The position numbers and the translations under genes were made by a program. Positions 47,416 through 55,988 of a stretch of 64,000 nt of DNA are shown in pieces; the first letter of the stretch is position 1; every line of letters begins with the position of its first letter. Source of the DNA: Nonomuraea sp. SBT364. GTDB lineage: Bacteria > Actinomycetota > Actinomycetes > Streptosporangiales > Streptosporangiaceae. The notes beneath the pieces were generated by a model that did not search any database, had not been told where the DNA came from, and saw only the letters and a program-made list of their open reading frames with translations. Where the stretch lies: positions 1 through 64,000 of the forward strand of contig NZ_LAVL01000026.1 of NCBI RefSeq assembly GCF_001083785.1. Reading direction: 5' to 3'.

Positions 47416-49986
47416 TCAGCCCGCGAGCAGGTGGCGCAGGACGTAAGGCATGATGCCGCCGTGCCGGTAGTAGGCGGCCTCGCGTGGCGTGTCCAGGCGA
47501 AGGCGGGCCTGGAAGGTGATGGCGCCGGCGGTCACGGTGAGCGTGGGCGGGCGGTCCGGCCCGTCGAGTGCCGCGAGCCCGGCGACGGTGATGGTCTCGT
47601 GGCCGGTCAGGCCGAGCTCGCCGGGGCCCTCCCCGGGGAGGAACTGCAGCGGGAGCACCCCCATGCCGACCAGGTTCGACCGGTGGATGCGTTCGAACGA
47701 CTTGGCGATCACGGCTTCGACGCCCAGCAGCGCGGGCCCCTTGGCCGCCCAGTCGCGTGAGGAGCCGGCGCCGTAGCCCTCACCGGCCAGCACCACGGCG
47801 GGCACCGAGGCGGCCCGGTAGGCGCAGGCGGCCTCGTACACGCTGGTGACCCGGCCGCCGTCCAGGAAGTTGGGGGTGAGACCGCCTTCGGTGCCGGGGG
47901 CGAGCTGGTTGCGCAGGCGGACGTTGGCGAAGGCGCCGCGCATCATGACCTCGTGGTTGCCGCGGCGGGAGGCGTAGGTGTTGAGCTGGTGGCGGGGGAC
48001 TCCCAGCCCGGTGAGGTAGCGTCCGGCGGGGCTGGACGGCAGGATGGCGCCGGCCGGCGAGATGTGGTCGGTGGTGATGAAGTCGCCCAGCTTGACCAGG
48101 ACCCGGGCGTCGCGGATGTCGGTGACGGGCGGCGGCTCCGCGGGCATCCCGTCCAGGTAGGGGGCGCGGCGTACGTAGGTGGAGCCGGGGTCCCAGGGGT
48201 AGGTGGCGGAGGCGGAAGCGTCCAGGCGCTGCCAGCGCTCGTCGCCGTCGAGGATGCCGGCGTAGGCGCGGGTGAACATCTCGGGGCGGATCACCCTGTC
48301 GATGACGGCGCGTACCTCGTCCGGGCTGGGCCACAGATCCCGCAGGTGGACGGGGCGGCCGTCGGCGCCGGTCCCGAGAGGCTCGACGGTGAGATCGACG
48401 TTCACGGTGCCGGCCAGCGCGTAGGCGACGACGAGCGGCGGGGAGGCGAGATAGTTGGAACGGACCTCGGGCTGGATGCGGCCCTCGAAGTTGCGGTTGC
48501 CGGACAGGACCGCGGCCACGTCGAGATCGTGCTCGGCCACGGCGCGCGACACCTCGTCGACGAGCGGGCCGGAGGCGCCGATGCAGGTCATGCAGCCGAA
48601 CCCGGCCAGGGCGAAGCCGAGCCGCTCCAGGGCCGGGATCAGGCCGGCCTCGGCGTAGTAGTCCATGACAACGCGCGAACCGGGTGACAGCGTCGTCTTC
48701 ACCCAGGGTTTGACGCGCAGGCCGCGTTCGGCGGCCTTCTTGGCGAGCAGCCCGGCGGCGACCATGACCGACGGGTTGGAGGTGTTGGTGCAGGAGGTGA
48801 TGGCGGCGATGGCGACGGTGCCGTGGCCGATCTCCTGGCCGGCCCGGGCTTCGACGGGCGGATGGTTCTGGGCGCGGAAGGCCGCCTTGACGCCGTCCAG
48901 GGGGATGCGGTCCTGCGGCCGGCGGGGGCCGGCGACCGACGGGACGACGCTGGACAGGTCGAGGTCGAGGTCGGCGGTGTAGGAAGGCGGCGCGGCGGGG
49001 TCGTGCCACAGGCCCTGTGCCTTGGCGTAGGCCTCGACCAGGTCGGCCTGCTCGTCGGAACGGCCGGTGAAGCGCAGGTACCGGATGGTCTCGTCGTCGA
49101 CGGGGAACAGCGCGGCGGTGGAGCCGAACTCCGGGCTCATGTTGGAGATCGTCACCCGGTCGGTGACCGGCAGCGCGGTGACGCCGGGCCCGTGGAACTC
49201 GACGATCTTGCCGACCACGCCGTGCTCGCGCAGCCTCTCGGTGAGGGTGAGCACGAGATCGGTCGCCGTGGCGGCGGTGGGGAGCGCGCCGTGCAGGCGC
49301 ACGCCGACCACGTCGGGGACGAGGATGGACACCGACTGCCCGAGCATGGCCGCCTCGGCCTCGATGCCGCCGATGCCCCAGCCGAGCGTGCCGAGCCCGT
49401 TGACCATGGTGGTGTGCGAGTCGGTGCCCAGGCACAGGTCCGGGTAGGCCGCACCGTCGTGGGTCATCACCACGCGAGCCAGGTACTCGACGTTGATCTG
49501 GTGCATGATGCCCTTGCCCGGCGGCACCACCGTGAAGCCGCGCAGTGACGCCTGCCCCCAGCGCAGGAAGCGGTAGCGCTCGGCGTTGCGCTCGTACTCC
49601 AGCTCGGCGTTGCGCGCCAGGGCGTCCGGGCGGCCGAAGACGTCGGCGATGATCGAGTGGTCGACGACGAGTTCGGCGGGGACGGCCGGGTTGACCCGCT
49701 CGGGGTCGCCGCCGAGTGCGGCCATGGCGTCGCGCATCGCGGCCAGGTCGGCGAGGGCGGGCACCCCGTTGGTGTCGTGCAGGAACACGCGGGCCGGACG
49801 CAGATCCACCGCCGCGGTGCGGTCCCCGCGCGGCTGCCATCCGGTCAGCGCCGCCACCTGCTCGGCGGGCGCGCGATGGCGGAGCAGGTTCTCCAGCATG
49901 ATGCGCAGGCTGTACGGCAGGCGCGCGGGGGAGTGGACGGGATGGATGCGGTAGCGGCGGGCTCCCGCCGTGAGGTAGTCGGTCAC
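47416..49986 (-). CDS. acnA: Aconitate hydratase
   Basis: An 856-residue [4Fe-4S] enzyme of the AcnA/IRP type that interconverts citrate and isocitrate through cis-aconitate. Cluster ligands are in SCTNTSNPSV and GFGCMTCIG. Substrate-site motifs include GTDSHTTMVNGLG, GNRNFEGRI and the C-terminal swivel domain GAGSSRDWAAKGP. The GTG at 49986 overlaps the stop of the ABM-protein gene (GTGA). Its place at the end of a sugar-acid catabolic operon is unusual for aconitase. It may supply extra TCA capacity or act on a related hydroxy acid. It may be an extra copy; the window cannot show that. Confidence 0.95.
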   Translation of the reverse strand: MTDYLTAGARRYRIHPVHSPARLPYSLRIMLENLLRHRAPAEQVAALTGWQPRGDRTAAVDLRPARVFLHDTNGVPALADLAAMRDAMAALGGDPERVNPAVPAELVVDHSIIADVFGRPDALARNAELEYERNAERYRFLRWGQASLRGFTVVPPGKGIMHQINVEYLARVVMTHDGAAYPDLCLGTDSHTTMVNGLGTLGWGIGGIEAEAAMLGQSVSILVPDVVGVRLHGALPTAATATDLVLTLTERLREHGVVGKIVEFHGPGVTALPVTDRVTISNMSPEFGSTAALFPVDDETIRYLRFTGRSDEQADLVEAYAKAQGLWHDPAAPPSYTADLDLDLSSVVPSVAGPRRPQDRIPLDGVKAAFRAQNHPPVEARAGQEIGHGTVAIAAITSCTNTSNPSVMVAAGLLAKKAAERGLRVKPWVKTTLSPGSRVVMDYYAEAGLIPALERLGFALAGFGCMTCIGASGPLVDEVSRAVAEHDLDVAAVLSGNRNFEGRIQPEVRSNYLASPPLVVAYALAGTVNVDLTVEPLGTGADGRPVHLRDLWPSPDEVRAVIDRVIRPEMFTRAYAGILDGDERWQRLDASASATYPWDPGSTYVRRAPYLDGMPAEPPPVTDIRDARVLVKLGDFITTDHISPAGAILPSSPAGRYLTGLGVPRHQLNTYASRRGNHEVMMRGAFANVRLRNQLAPGTEGGLTPNFLDGGRVTSVYEAACAYRAASVPAVVLAGEGYGAGSSRDWAAKGPALLGVEAVIAKSFERIHRSNLVGMGVLPLQFLPGEGPGELGLTGHETITVAGLAALDGPDRPPTLTVTAGAITFQARLRLDTPREAAYYRHGGIMPYVLRHLLAG

Positions 49987-50288
49987 GAGTCCTTGCCTTG
50001 CAGCGAGACGGGATGGCAGAAGGTGTTGCGATGCTCGGTCACGCACTCCTCGGCGATCTGCCGCCAGGCGGCGTAGTGCGCCGCGGAGCGGTGCTCGGTG
50101 AAGAAGGCCGTCCGGTCCCGGTAGATCTCGTACAGGATGAACCGGTGCGGGTCCTCGTCGGCGCGCACGACGTCGATGCGGAGGCAGCCGGGCTCCCGCC
50201 GGGTGGCGCGGGCGTTGGCCTCGATGCCGGTGAGGAAGGTGCCGAGACGGTCGGGCCGCGCCCGCAGATGGACGATCACGACGAACAT
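49983..50288 (-). CDS. ABM-fold protein (antibiotic biosynthesis monooxygenase / LsrG-like)
   Basis: A protein of about 101 residues with the dimeric ferredoxin-like ABM fold. It shows FVVIVHLRARPDRLGTFL, the EPGCLRIDV strand, FILYEIYRDRTAFFTEH and HYAAW. The family includes quinone-forming monooxygenases and the isomerase LsrG. In this operon an isomerase role on a phosphorylated or oxo-sugar acid is conceivable, since no OtnI-type isomerase is present. Start choice: ATG 50288 with GGTGGA upstream, or GTG 50298-50300. It overlaps both neighbours by a few bases, so it is co-translated with them. Confidence 0.85.
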   Translation of the reverse strand: MFVVIVHLRARPDRLGTFLTGIEANARATRREPGCLRIDVVRADEDPHRFILYEIYRDRTAFFTEHRSAAHYAAWRQIAEECVTEHRNTFCHPVSLQGKDS

Positions 50289-51322
50289 GCGGTCATCCAC
50301 CCGGGATGCGGCAGTCCGCAGGCATCGGCGAGGCGTTCGAGGCCGCGCAGGGTCTTGCCGGGCAGGCGCACACCGGTTCTGGCGGCGTTCCTGTCTTCGA
50401 TCTCGCCGGGGTAGAAGATCTCGTCGAAGCCGGGCGCGAGCGGCACGGCTTTGGTGCGGTCGATGAGGTCGTCGAGGCGGCGGGCGTAGTCGGCGGGGTC
50501 GGCCACGGCGTCGAGGCGCAGGGCCAGGAGCAGGTGGCCGCAGCCGCTGCGGCGGTCGGGAACGTACGGGCCGGCCACGTCGGTGGCGTAGGAACTGCCG
50601 GTCAGCACGCCGGACAGCACGTCCATCATGAAGGAGATGCCGTAGCCCTTGTGCCCCGACATGGGCAGGATGAGCCCGTCGACGGCCTGGGCCGGATCGG
50701 TGGTGGGGCTGCCGTCCGCGGTCTGGGCCCAGCCTTCGGGGATCGCCTCCCCGCGCTCCAGGGCGGCGTAGATCTTGCCTCGGGCGACGGTGGTGTTGGC
50801 GATGTCGAGCACGACGGGGCCGCGCCGCCCGCCCGGCACCGCGATGGACCAGGGGTTGGCGCCGACGCTCTTCTCCGTGCCGCCCCAGGGGGCCATGGCG
50901 GGGCTGCCGTTGGTGGTCAGCAGGGCGACGTAGCCCTCGGCGGCGATCATGCGGGTGAAGTAGGCGGCGGTGCCGAAATGGTTGCTGTTGCGCACGGCCA
51001 CCGCGCCGATGCCGTGCTCACCCGCCCGGCGTACCGCGTCACGGGCCGCGTACGCGGTGACGACCTGCCCCACGCCGTCGCGGCCGTCGAGCACGGCGAC
51101 GGCGCCGCCGTCCACCACGGTCGCCACGTCGGTCACCGCGCGCATGGCGCCGGAGCGCAGGCGGTCGGCGTACCACTCCAGGCGCAGCATGCCGTGCGAG
51201 GGGTGCCCCCACGCGTCGGCCGTGACCAGGCTGTCGGCCACCAGCCGGGCATCCCGCTCGGGGACGCCGAGCGCGGTCAGGACCGCGACGCCGAAGCCGA
51301 TCAGTTCGGAGGAAGGGATCAT
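50276..51322 (-). CDS. Ldh2/MDG2-family NAD(P)-dependent dehydrogenase
   Basis: A 348-residue enzyme of the malate/L-lactate/ureidoglycolate dehydrogenase family. Family signatures are DAWGHPSHGMLRLEWY near the N-terminus, AVRNSNHFGTAAYFTRM, TTNGSPAMAPWGGTEKSVGANP and the C-terminal MSGHKGYGISFMMD. These enzymes oxidise 2-hydroxy acids to 2-oxo acids. It overlaps the aldolase gene by 4 bp. In the cluster it is a good candidate for the first oxidation of the imported hydroxy acid. Confidence 0.93.
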   Translation of the reverse strand: MIPSSELIGFGVAVLTALGVPERDARLVADSLVTADAWGHPSHGMLRLEWYADRLRSGAMRAVTDVATVVDGGAVAVLDGRDGVGQVVTAYAARDAVRRAGEHGIGAVAVRNSNHFGTAAYFTRMIAAEGYVALLTTNGSPAMAPWGGTEKSVGANPWSIAVPGGRRGPVVLDIANTTVARGKIYAALERGEAIPEGWAQTADGSPTTDPAQAVDGLILPMSGHKGYGISFMMDVLSGVLTGSSYATDVAGPYVPDRRSGCGHLLLALRLDAVADPADYARRLDDLIDRTKAVPLAPGFDEIFYPGEIEDRNAARTGVRLPGKTLRGLERLADACGLPHPGWMTACSS

Positions 51323-51930
51323 GACAGGCTCCTGACCTGGCCGGGAGTGAGCGGCCGGACGGGACGGTCACGCAGCAGCAGCCACAGCCGCGCCGTCTCC
51401 TCCAGTTCCTCGATCGCGTCGGCGGCGGCGGCGAGGCCGGCGCCGGCCACGATCGGGCCGTGGTTGGCCAGCAGCAGCGCGTGCGCGGTACGGGCCGCCC
51501 GCTCGGCCAGCGGTCCCAGCGCCGGGTCGCCGGGCGCGTGGTAGGGCAGCAGCGGCAGCCGTCCGACCCGCATCACGTAGTAGGCGGTCAGGGGCGGCAG
51601 CACGTCCTCGGGGTCGAGCCCGTCGTGACAGGACACGGCGACGGCGTGCGTGCTGTGCAGGTGGACGACCGCGCCCGCGTCCGGGCGGGCCCGGTAGAGG
51701 GCGGCGTGCAGGAACGCCTCCTTGGACGGGCGCGGCCCGTCCAGGTGCTTTCCGGCCAGGTCGACGACGGACAGGGCGCCGGGCGTCACGGTGCCGAGCG
51801 AGCCGCCGGTCGGCGTGATGAGGAACGTGTCGCCGGTGCGCGCGCTGATGTTGCCGGTGCGGCCGTGGGTGAGCCGCCGGTGGAACAGGGACGCGCCCAG
51901 GTCGGCGACCTGGCGTGCCAGGCTGGTCAT
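51319..51930 (-). CDS. otnC: Class II aldolase/adducin-family protein, OtnC-like
   Basis: A 203-residue zinc aldolase. It has THGRTGNISAR, FLITPTGGSLG, the metal-binding VVHLHSTHAVAVS (His-x-His), and a third His in LLLANHGPIV. OtnC decarboxylates 3-oxo-tetronate 4-phosphate to dihydroxyacetone phosphate. The pairing with the OtnK-type kinase directly upstream (4-bp overlap) supports this role over fuculose- or ribulose-phosphate aldolase. The ATG at 51930 is preceded by GGAGA. Confidence 0.85.
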   Translation of the reverse strand: MTSLARQVADLGASLFHRRLTHGRTGNISARTGDTFLITPTGGSLGTVTPGALSVVDLAGKHLDGPRPSKEAFLHAALYRARPDAGAVVHLHSTHAVAVSCHDGLDPEDVLPPLTAYYVMRVGRLPLLPYHAPGDPALGPLAERAARTAHALLLANHGPIVAGAGLAAAADAIEELEETARLWLLLRDRPVRPLTPGQVRSLS

Positions 51931-53159
51931 GGTGTCTCCGTGGCTCGGACGAGGAGGTCGGGACGGCCGAAGTTGCCGGACTTGAGCAGCAGCGCCAGGC
52001 GCGGTTCGCCGGTGGTGAGCAGCCACGGGACACCACGGTCGGCCTCCGCGCCGACGACCGCGGCCGTCACGCCGAGCGCGTTCACCACGGCGCCGGAGGT
52101 CTCGCCGCCGGCCACGACGATGCGGCGCGCGCCCAGTTCGGCGGCGCGGGCCGCGACGGCGGCCAGCGCCCGTTCGAGGAACGCGGCCGCGCCTGGCGAA
52201 CGCCGCTCCGGCGGGGCCGAGGAGTAGACCAGCATCCGCTCCTCCCGGGCGAGCCGGCTCTCCAGCCAGCTCAGCGCCTCGGCCTGACCGTCGTCGTGCG
52301 CGTGCAGCCGGTGGGCGGGCATGCGCCCGCGCGCCACCGCCACCTGCTCCAGCGTGGCCGCCGAGCAACTGCCCGCGAGCACCACGGACGGCCCCGGCGG
52401 CAGCGCCGGCACGCCGTCCCCGGCGGGAAGGTCCGTGGCGGGAAGGTCCGTGCCGGCGAGAGCGCCGGTCGCGCGGGCCAGCCCCGCGGCGCCCGTGATC
52501 ACGGGCAGGTGCGCGGCGGCGCGGGCGATGATGTCGAGGTGGCCGTCGCTGACGGCGTCGGTCACGGCGTGGCGGACGCCGCGCGCCTCCAGCTCGTCCA
52601 ACGCGGATCGCACCGCGCCGGCGCCGCGCTCCACCGTCCGCAGCGGGATCAGCGCGACGCCGTGCGGCGTCTGCCGTCCCAGGACGCGGACCAGGTCGGA
52701 GTCCGTCATGGGGGTGAGCGGGTGGTGCCGCATCGGCGACTCCGACAGCAGCCGGTCACCGACGAACAGGTGCCCCTGGTAGACGGTACGGCCGTGTTCG
52801 GGCGAGGCCGGGCACACGACGGTCAGGCCGGCCCCGCCCGCCTCGGCCAGCGCCCGGGCGACCGGGCCGATGTTGCCCTGGTCGGTGGAGTCGAAGGTGG
52901 AGCAGTACTTGACGTAGAGCCGCCGGACGCCGGCGCCGGCCAGCCAGTCCTGGGCGGCGCGCGAGGCGGCCACAGCCTCCCCGGCCGGGACCGAGCGGGT
53001 CTTGAGCGCGACGACGACCGCGTCGCAACCCGGCAGGACCGCGCCGGGCTCCGGCGGCCCGAACAGCAGGACCGTACGCAGCCCCGACCGCCGGAAGGCC
53101 GCGGCCACGTCGGTGCCGCCGGTGTAGTCGTCGGCCACGCAGCCGAGCAGCGGGCTCAT
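51927..53159 (-). CDS. otnK: Four-carbon acid sugar kinase, OtnK-like (DUF1537)
   Basis: A 410-residue kinase with the N-terminal substrate domain (LGCVADDYTGGTDVAAAF, KYCSTFDSTDQGNIG) and the C-terminal nucleotide-binding domain (VLAGSCSAATLEQV, VVAGGETSGAVVNAL, GRPDLL). The family phosphorylates threonate, erythronate or 3-oxo-tetronate at O4. Adjacent OtnC suggests the 3-oxo-tetronate branch, and no PdxA2 gene is seen. Both ends overlap the neighbouring genes by 4 bp. Confidence 0.9.
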   Translation of the reverse strand: MSPLLGCVADDYTGGTDVAAAFRRSGLRTVLLFGPPEPGAVLPGCDAVVVALKTRSVPAGEAVAASRAAQDWLAGAGVRRLYVKYCSTFDSTDQGNIGPVARALAEAGGAGLTVVCPASPEHGRTVYQGHLFVGDRLLSESPMRHHPLTPMTDSDLVRVLGRQTPHGVALIPLRTVERGAGAVRSALDELEARGVRHAVTDAVSDGHLDIIARAAAHLPVITGAAGLARATGALAGTDLPATDLPAGDGVPALPPGPSVVLAGSCSAATLEQVAVARGRMPAHRLHAHDDGQAEALSWLESRLAREERMLVYSSAPPERRSPGAAAFLERALAAVAARAAELGARRIVVAGGETSGAVVNALGVTAAVVGAEADRGVPWLLTTGEPRLALLLKSGNFGRPDLLVRATETP

Positions 53160-53803
53160 CGCAGGGCCTCGCGCAACGCCCTGGCCGCCGCGAGCGGCGG
53201 GCTCAGCACCGGCACGCCGAGCCGGTCGCCCAGCTCGGCATGGACCGGGCTGATCGAGTACTGGCCGAGCAGGACCAGGTCGGCACCGGGCAGGGCGGGC
53301 CCGGCGGCCCGCGCGAGCACGTCGGTCAGGTCCGGCCAGTCCTGGGAGGCCGCCGCGGCGGCGGCTCCCGGCGCCGCGACCGCGCGGATCTCGGCGCCGC
53401 CCGCCACCTCTTCCAGCCGCCGGGCCGAGTCCGCCGCCGCCGAGCCGAGCGAGCCGAGCACCAGGACCGTGCCGGGCCGGCGCCGCCCGGCTTCGGCGAA
53501 CATCGCCTCGTCCGAGCCCGTCACCGGCACGTCGTGCAACCGCCGCGCCAGCTGGGCGGCGGGGCCGTACATGGAGCAGGACAGCAGCACGGCGTCCGCG
53601 CCGCCGCGGACCGCGTGGTCGACGAGCGCCAGCATGCGTCGCGTAAGCGCGGGCGTCATGCCGCCGGCCGCGTCGGCCTCCGTCACGAGCCGGTCGTCCA
53701 GCAGGTGCCAGACGGTGGCCTCGGGGAACCCTTCGGCGAGCCCGTCGGCGGCGGGCTGGATGGAGGCCGGGGTGGCGTTGACGACGGCGACCGTGAAGGT
53801 CAT
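53156..53803 (-). CDS. Asp/Glu racemase-superfamily protein
   Basis: A 215-residue protein of the aspartate/glutamate/hydantoin racemase and maleate isomerase superfamily. The first Cys is in VLLSCSMYGPAA; the second, expected near LLGQYSISPVHAEL, is replaced by Gln-Tyr-Ser. Loss of one of the two catalytic Cys argues against classical racemisation and recalls arylmalonate decarboxylase-type one-Cys enzymes. It overlaps both neighbouring genes by 4 bp and so belongs to the operon. It may epimerise, isomerise or decarboxylate an intermediate. Confidence 0.82.
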   Translation of the reverse strand: MTFTVAVVNATPASIQPAADGLAEGFPEATVWHLLDDRLVTEADAAGGMTPALTRRMLALVDHAVRGGADAVLLSCSMYGPAAQLARRLHDVPVTGSDEAMFAEAGRRRPGTVLVLGSLGSAAADSARRLEEVAGGAEIRAVAAPGAAAAAASQDWPDLTDVLARAAGPALPGADLVLLGQYSISPVHAELGDRLGVPVLSPPLAAARALREALR

Positions 53804-54870
53804 CGCTTCACGCCGGCGGCGACGGCCTCCGCGAAGGCCCGGGTGCCGGTCGTGCCCCCCATGTCCCGGGTACGGATGCCGGCGCGGACGGTGTCGGCGA
53901 CCGCCGCCTCGATGCGCGTGGCGGCCTCGGCCAGGGCCGAATCCTGGTGCCGGGCGCCCAGCCAGTCGAGCAGCATGGCGCTGGACAGGATCATCGCGAT
54001 CGGGTTGGCCAGGTCGCGGCCGGCGATGTCGGGGGCGGAGCCGTGGGCCGCCTGCGCCATGGCGCGCTCGTGGGAGGAGTTGATGGACGGGGCGATGCCG
54101 AGCGATCCGGCGATCTCTCCGGCCAGGTCGGACAGGATGTCGCCGAACATGTTCTCGGTGACGATCACGTCGAAGTCGTTCGCCCGCCGCACCAGGTGGA
54201 CGGTCATCGCGTCGATGTGGAAGTCGTCCACGGTCACGTCCGGGTAGCCCGCGGCGACCTCCTGGCAGACGTCGCGGAACATGCCGGTGGTGAGCTTCAG
54301 CACGTTCGCCTTGTGGACGACGGTGACCTTGCCGCGCCGGCGGGAGGCCAGCTCGAACGCCTCGACGGCGATCCGCTCGACCGCGGGCCGGGTGATGATG
54401 CCCATGGCGATGGCCACGTCGGGCGACGGCATGAACTCGCCGGTGCCCTTGTAGGTGCTGCGGTCGGCGTAGAAGCCCTGAGTGTTCTCCCGCACGATGA
54501 CCAGGTCGGTGCCGGGGACGATCGCGTCGGCGCCCTCGAACGACTTGGCCGGGCGGATGTTGGCGAACAGGTCGAAGTGCTTGCGGATGGTGCCGCTGGG
54601 GTTGAGCTTGGAGCGGTGCGGCTCGGGGTAGGCGGCGCTGTCGTGCGGGCCGAGCAGCCAGGCGTCCAGTCCCTCCAGCGCCGTCAGCGTCGATTCCGGT
54701 ACGGCATCGCCGTGCGTGCCGATGGCGGAGGCGCCCAGCGGCAGCTCCACCCAGTCGGCGGGGGCGGCGCCGGCCGCCGCGAGCGCGGCGTCCACGACCA
54801 GGACGGACGCGGGCACGATCTCGGGCCCGATGCCGTCGCCTTCGAGCACGCCAAGACGGTAGGAAGTCAC
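53800..54870 (-). CDS. Isocitrate/isopropylmalate dehydrogenase-family enzyme
   Basis: A 356-residue NAD-dependent beta-decarboxylating dehydrogenase. It has LGVLEGDGIGPEIV, the VIVRENTQGFYADR substrate segment, the catalytic VVHKANVLKLTTGMF, VTENMFGDILSDLAGEIAGSLG and HGSAPDIAGRDLANP. D-malate, tartrate, isopropylmalate and isocitrate enzymes share this pattern. The catabolic setting favours a D-malate or tartrate type rather than leucine synthesis. The GTG at 54870 follows GAGGAC and lies 8 bp after the ABC ATPase stop. Confidence 0.9.
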   Translation of the reverse strand: MTSYRLGVLEGDGIGPEIVPASVLVVDAALAAAGAAPADWVELPLGASAIGTHGDAVPESTLTALEGLDAWLLGPHDSAAYPEPHRSKLNPSGTIRKHFDLFANIRPAKSFEGADAIVPGTDLVIVRENTQGFYADRSTYKGTGEFMPSPDVAIAMGIITRPAVERIAVEAFELASRRRGKVTVVHKANVLKLTTGMFRDVCQEVAAGYPDVTVDDFHIDAMTVHLVRRANDFDVIVTENMFGDILSDLAGEIAGSLGIAPSINSSHERAMAQAAHGSAPDIAGRDLANPIAMILSSAMLLDWLGARHQDSALAEAATRIEAAVADTVRAGIRTRDMGGTTGTRAFAEAVAAGVKR

Positions 54871-54878
54871 AGAAGTCC

Positions 54879-55988
54879 TCACTGTGCGATGGTGATGAGC
54901 GCTTCGACGTCCTGGGGCAGGGCGTCGGTGGTCGGATAGAGCAGGAACGCGGCGGGCTCGGCGACGAGCGTCACCTCTCCGGCCAGACCGGGGCGGGAGG
55001 TCTCGGCCTCGCTGACGTGGTCGCCCAGGCGCAGGTCGTACTCGTGGCGGGCGCCGACGTAGGAGCTGGTGAGCACCTGGGCGGTGAGCACGTTGACGTC
55101 GGCGGGCGCGGTGCGGCCGGGCGGGAGTATCTCCAGCCGTTCGGGGCGGATCGCCACGGTGACGCGGGTGCCGGCGGTCACGGCGGTGCCGGGGACGGCG
55201 ACGGCCTGCCCGGTGCAGTCGAGCCGCACCTCCCGCGGGCCGGTCGCGGTGCCGGTGAGGAAGTTGCAGCGGCCGACGAAGGCGGCGACCTCGGCGGTGG
55301 CCGGCCTCTCGTAGATCTCTTCGGGGGCGCCGATCTGCACCATGTCGCCTTTGGACATCACCGCGATGCGGTCGCTCAGGGCCAGCGCCTCCTCCTGGTC
55401 GTGGGTGACGTACACGGTGGTGATGCCGAGTTCGGTCTGCAGCCGCTTGAGCCAGGCGCGGGCCTGGTCGCGCAGTTTGGCGTCCAGGTTGGACAGCGGC
55501 TCGTCGAGCAGCAGGACGCCGGGGGAGTAGACCAGGGCGCGGGCGAGCGCGACGCGCTGCTGCTGGCCGCCGGAGAGCTGGTGCGGGTAGCGGTCCCTCA
55601 GCTCGGCCAGTCCCACCTTGCCCAGGGCCTCGGTGATGAGCGTGTCCTGTTCGCGCCGGTCGACCTTGCGGATCTTCAGCGGCATGGCCAGGTTCTGGGC
55701 GACGGTCATGTGCGGCCACAGCGCGTACGACTGGAACACCATGCCGAGGTTGCGGCCCTCGGGGGGCACGAACGTGCCCGCGTCGACGAAGGTGGCGGCT
55801 CCGACGGCGATGCTCCCGCTGGTGGGCTGCTCCAGGCCGGCGATGCAGGCCAGGGTGGTGGACTTGCCGCAGCCGCTGGGGCCGAGCAGGGTGAAGAACT
55901 CGCCGTCGGCGATGGTGAACGAGATGTCGCGCAGGACGGCGTTGTCGCCGAAGCGCTTGGACAGGTGGGCGACCTTGACCTCAGGCAT
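54879..55988 (-). CDS. ABC importer ATP-binding subunit (iron/polyamine/phosphonate type)
   Basis: A 369-residue ATPase. Walker A LLGPSGCGKSTTL, signature LSGGQQQRVALARAL, Walker B VLLLDEPLSNLD and the H-loop VYVTHDQEEA are all intact. A TOBE regulatory domain follows residue 240. It overlaps the permease gene by 8 bp. The type is used for ferric iron, spermidine, thiamine, phosphonate and also organic-acid uptake. The surrounding catabolic genes suggest an organic acid here. Confidence 0.95.
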   Translation of the reverse strand: MPEVKVAHLSKRFGDNAVLRDISFTIADGEFFTLLGPSGCGKSTTLACIAGLEQPTSGSIAVGAATFVDAGTFVPPEGRNLGMVFQSYALWPHMTVAQNLAMPLKIRKVDRREQDTLITEALGKVGLAELRDRYPHQLSGGQQQRVALARALVYSPGVLLLDEPLSNLDAKLRDQARAWLKRLQTELGITTVYVTHDQEEALALSDRIAVMSKGDMVQIGAPEEIYERPATAEVAAFVGRCNFLTGTATGPREVRLDCTGQAVAVPGTAVTAGTRVTVAIRPERLEILPPGRTAPADVNVLTAQVLTSSYVGARHEYDLRLGDHVSEAETSRPGLAGEVTLVAEPAAFLLYPTTDALPQDVEALITIAQ

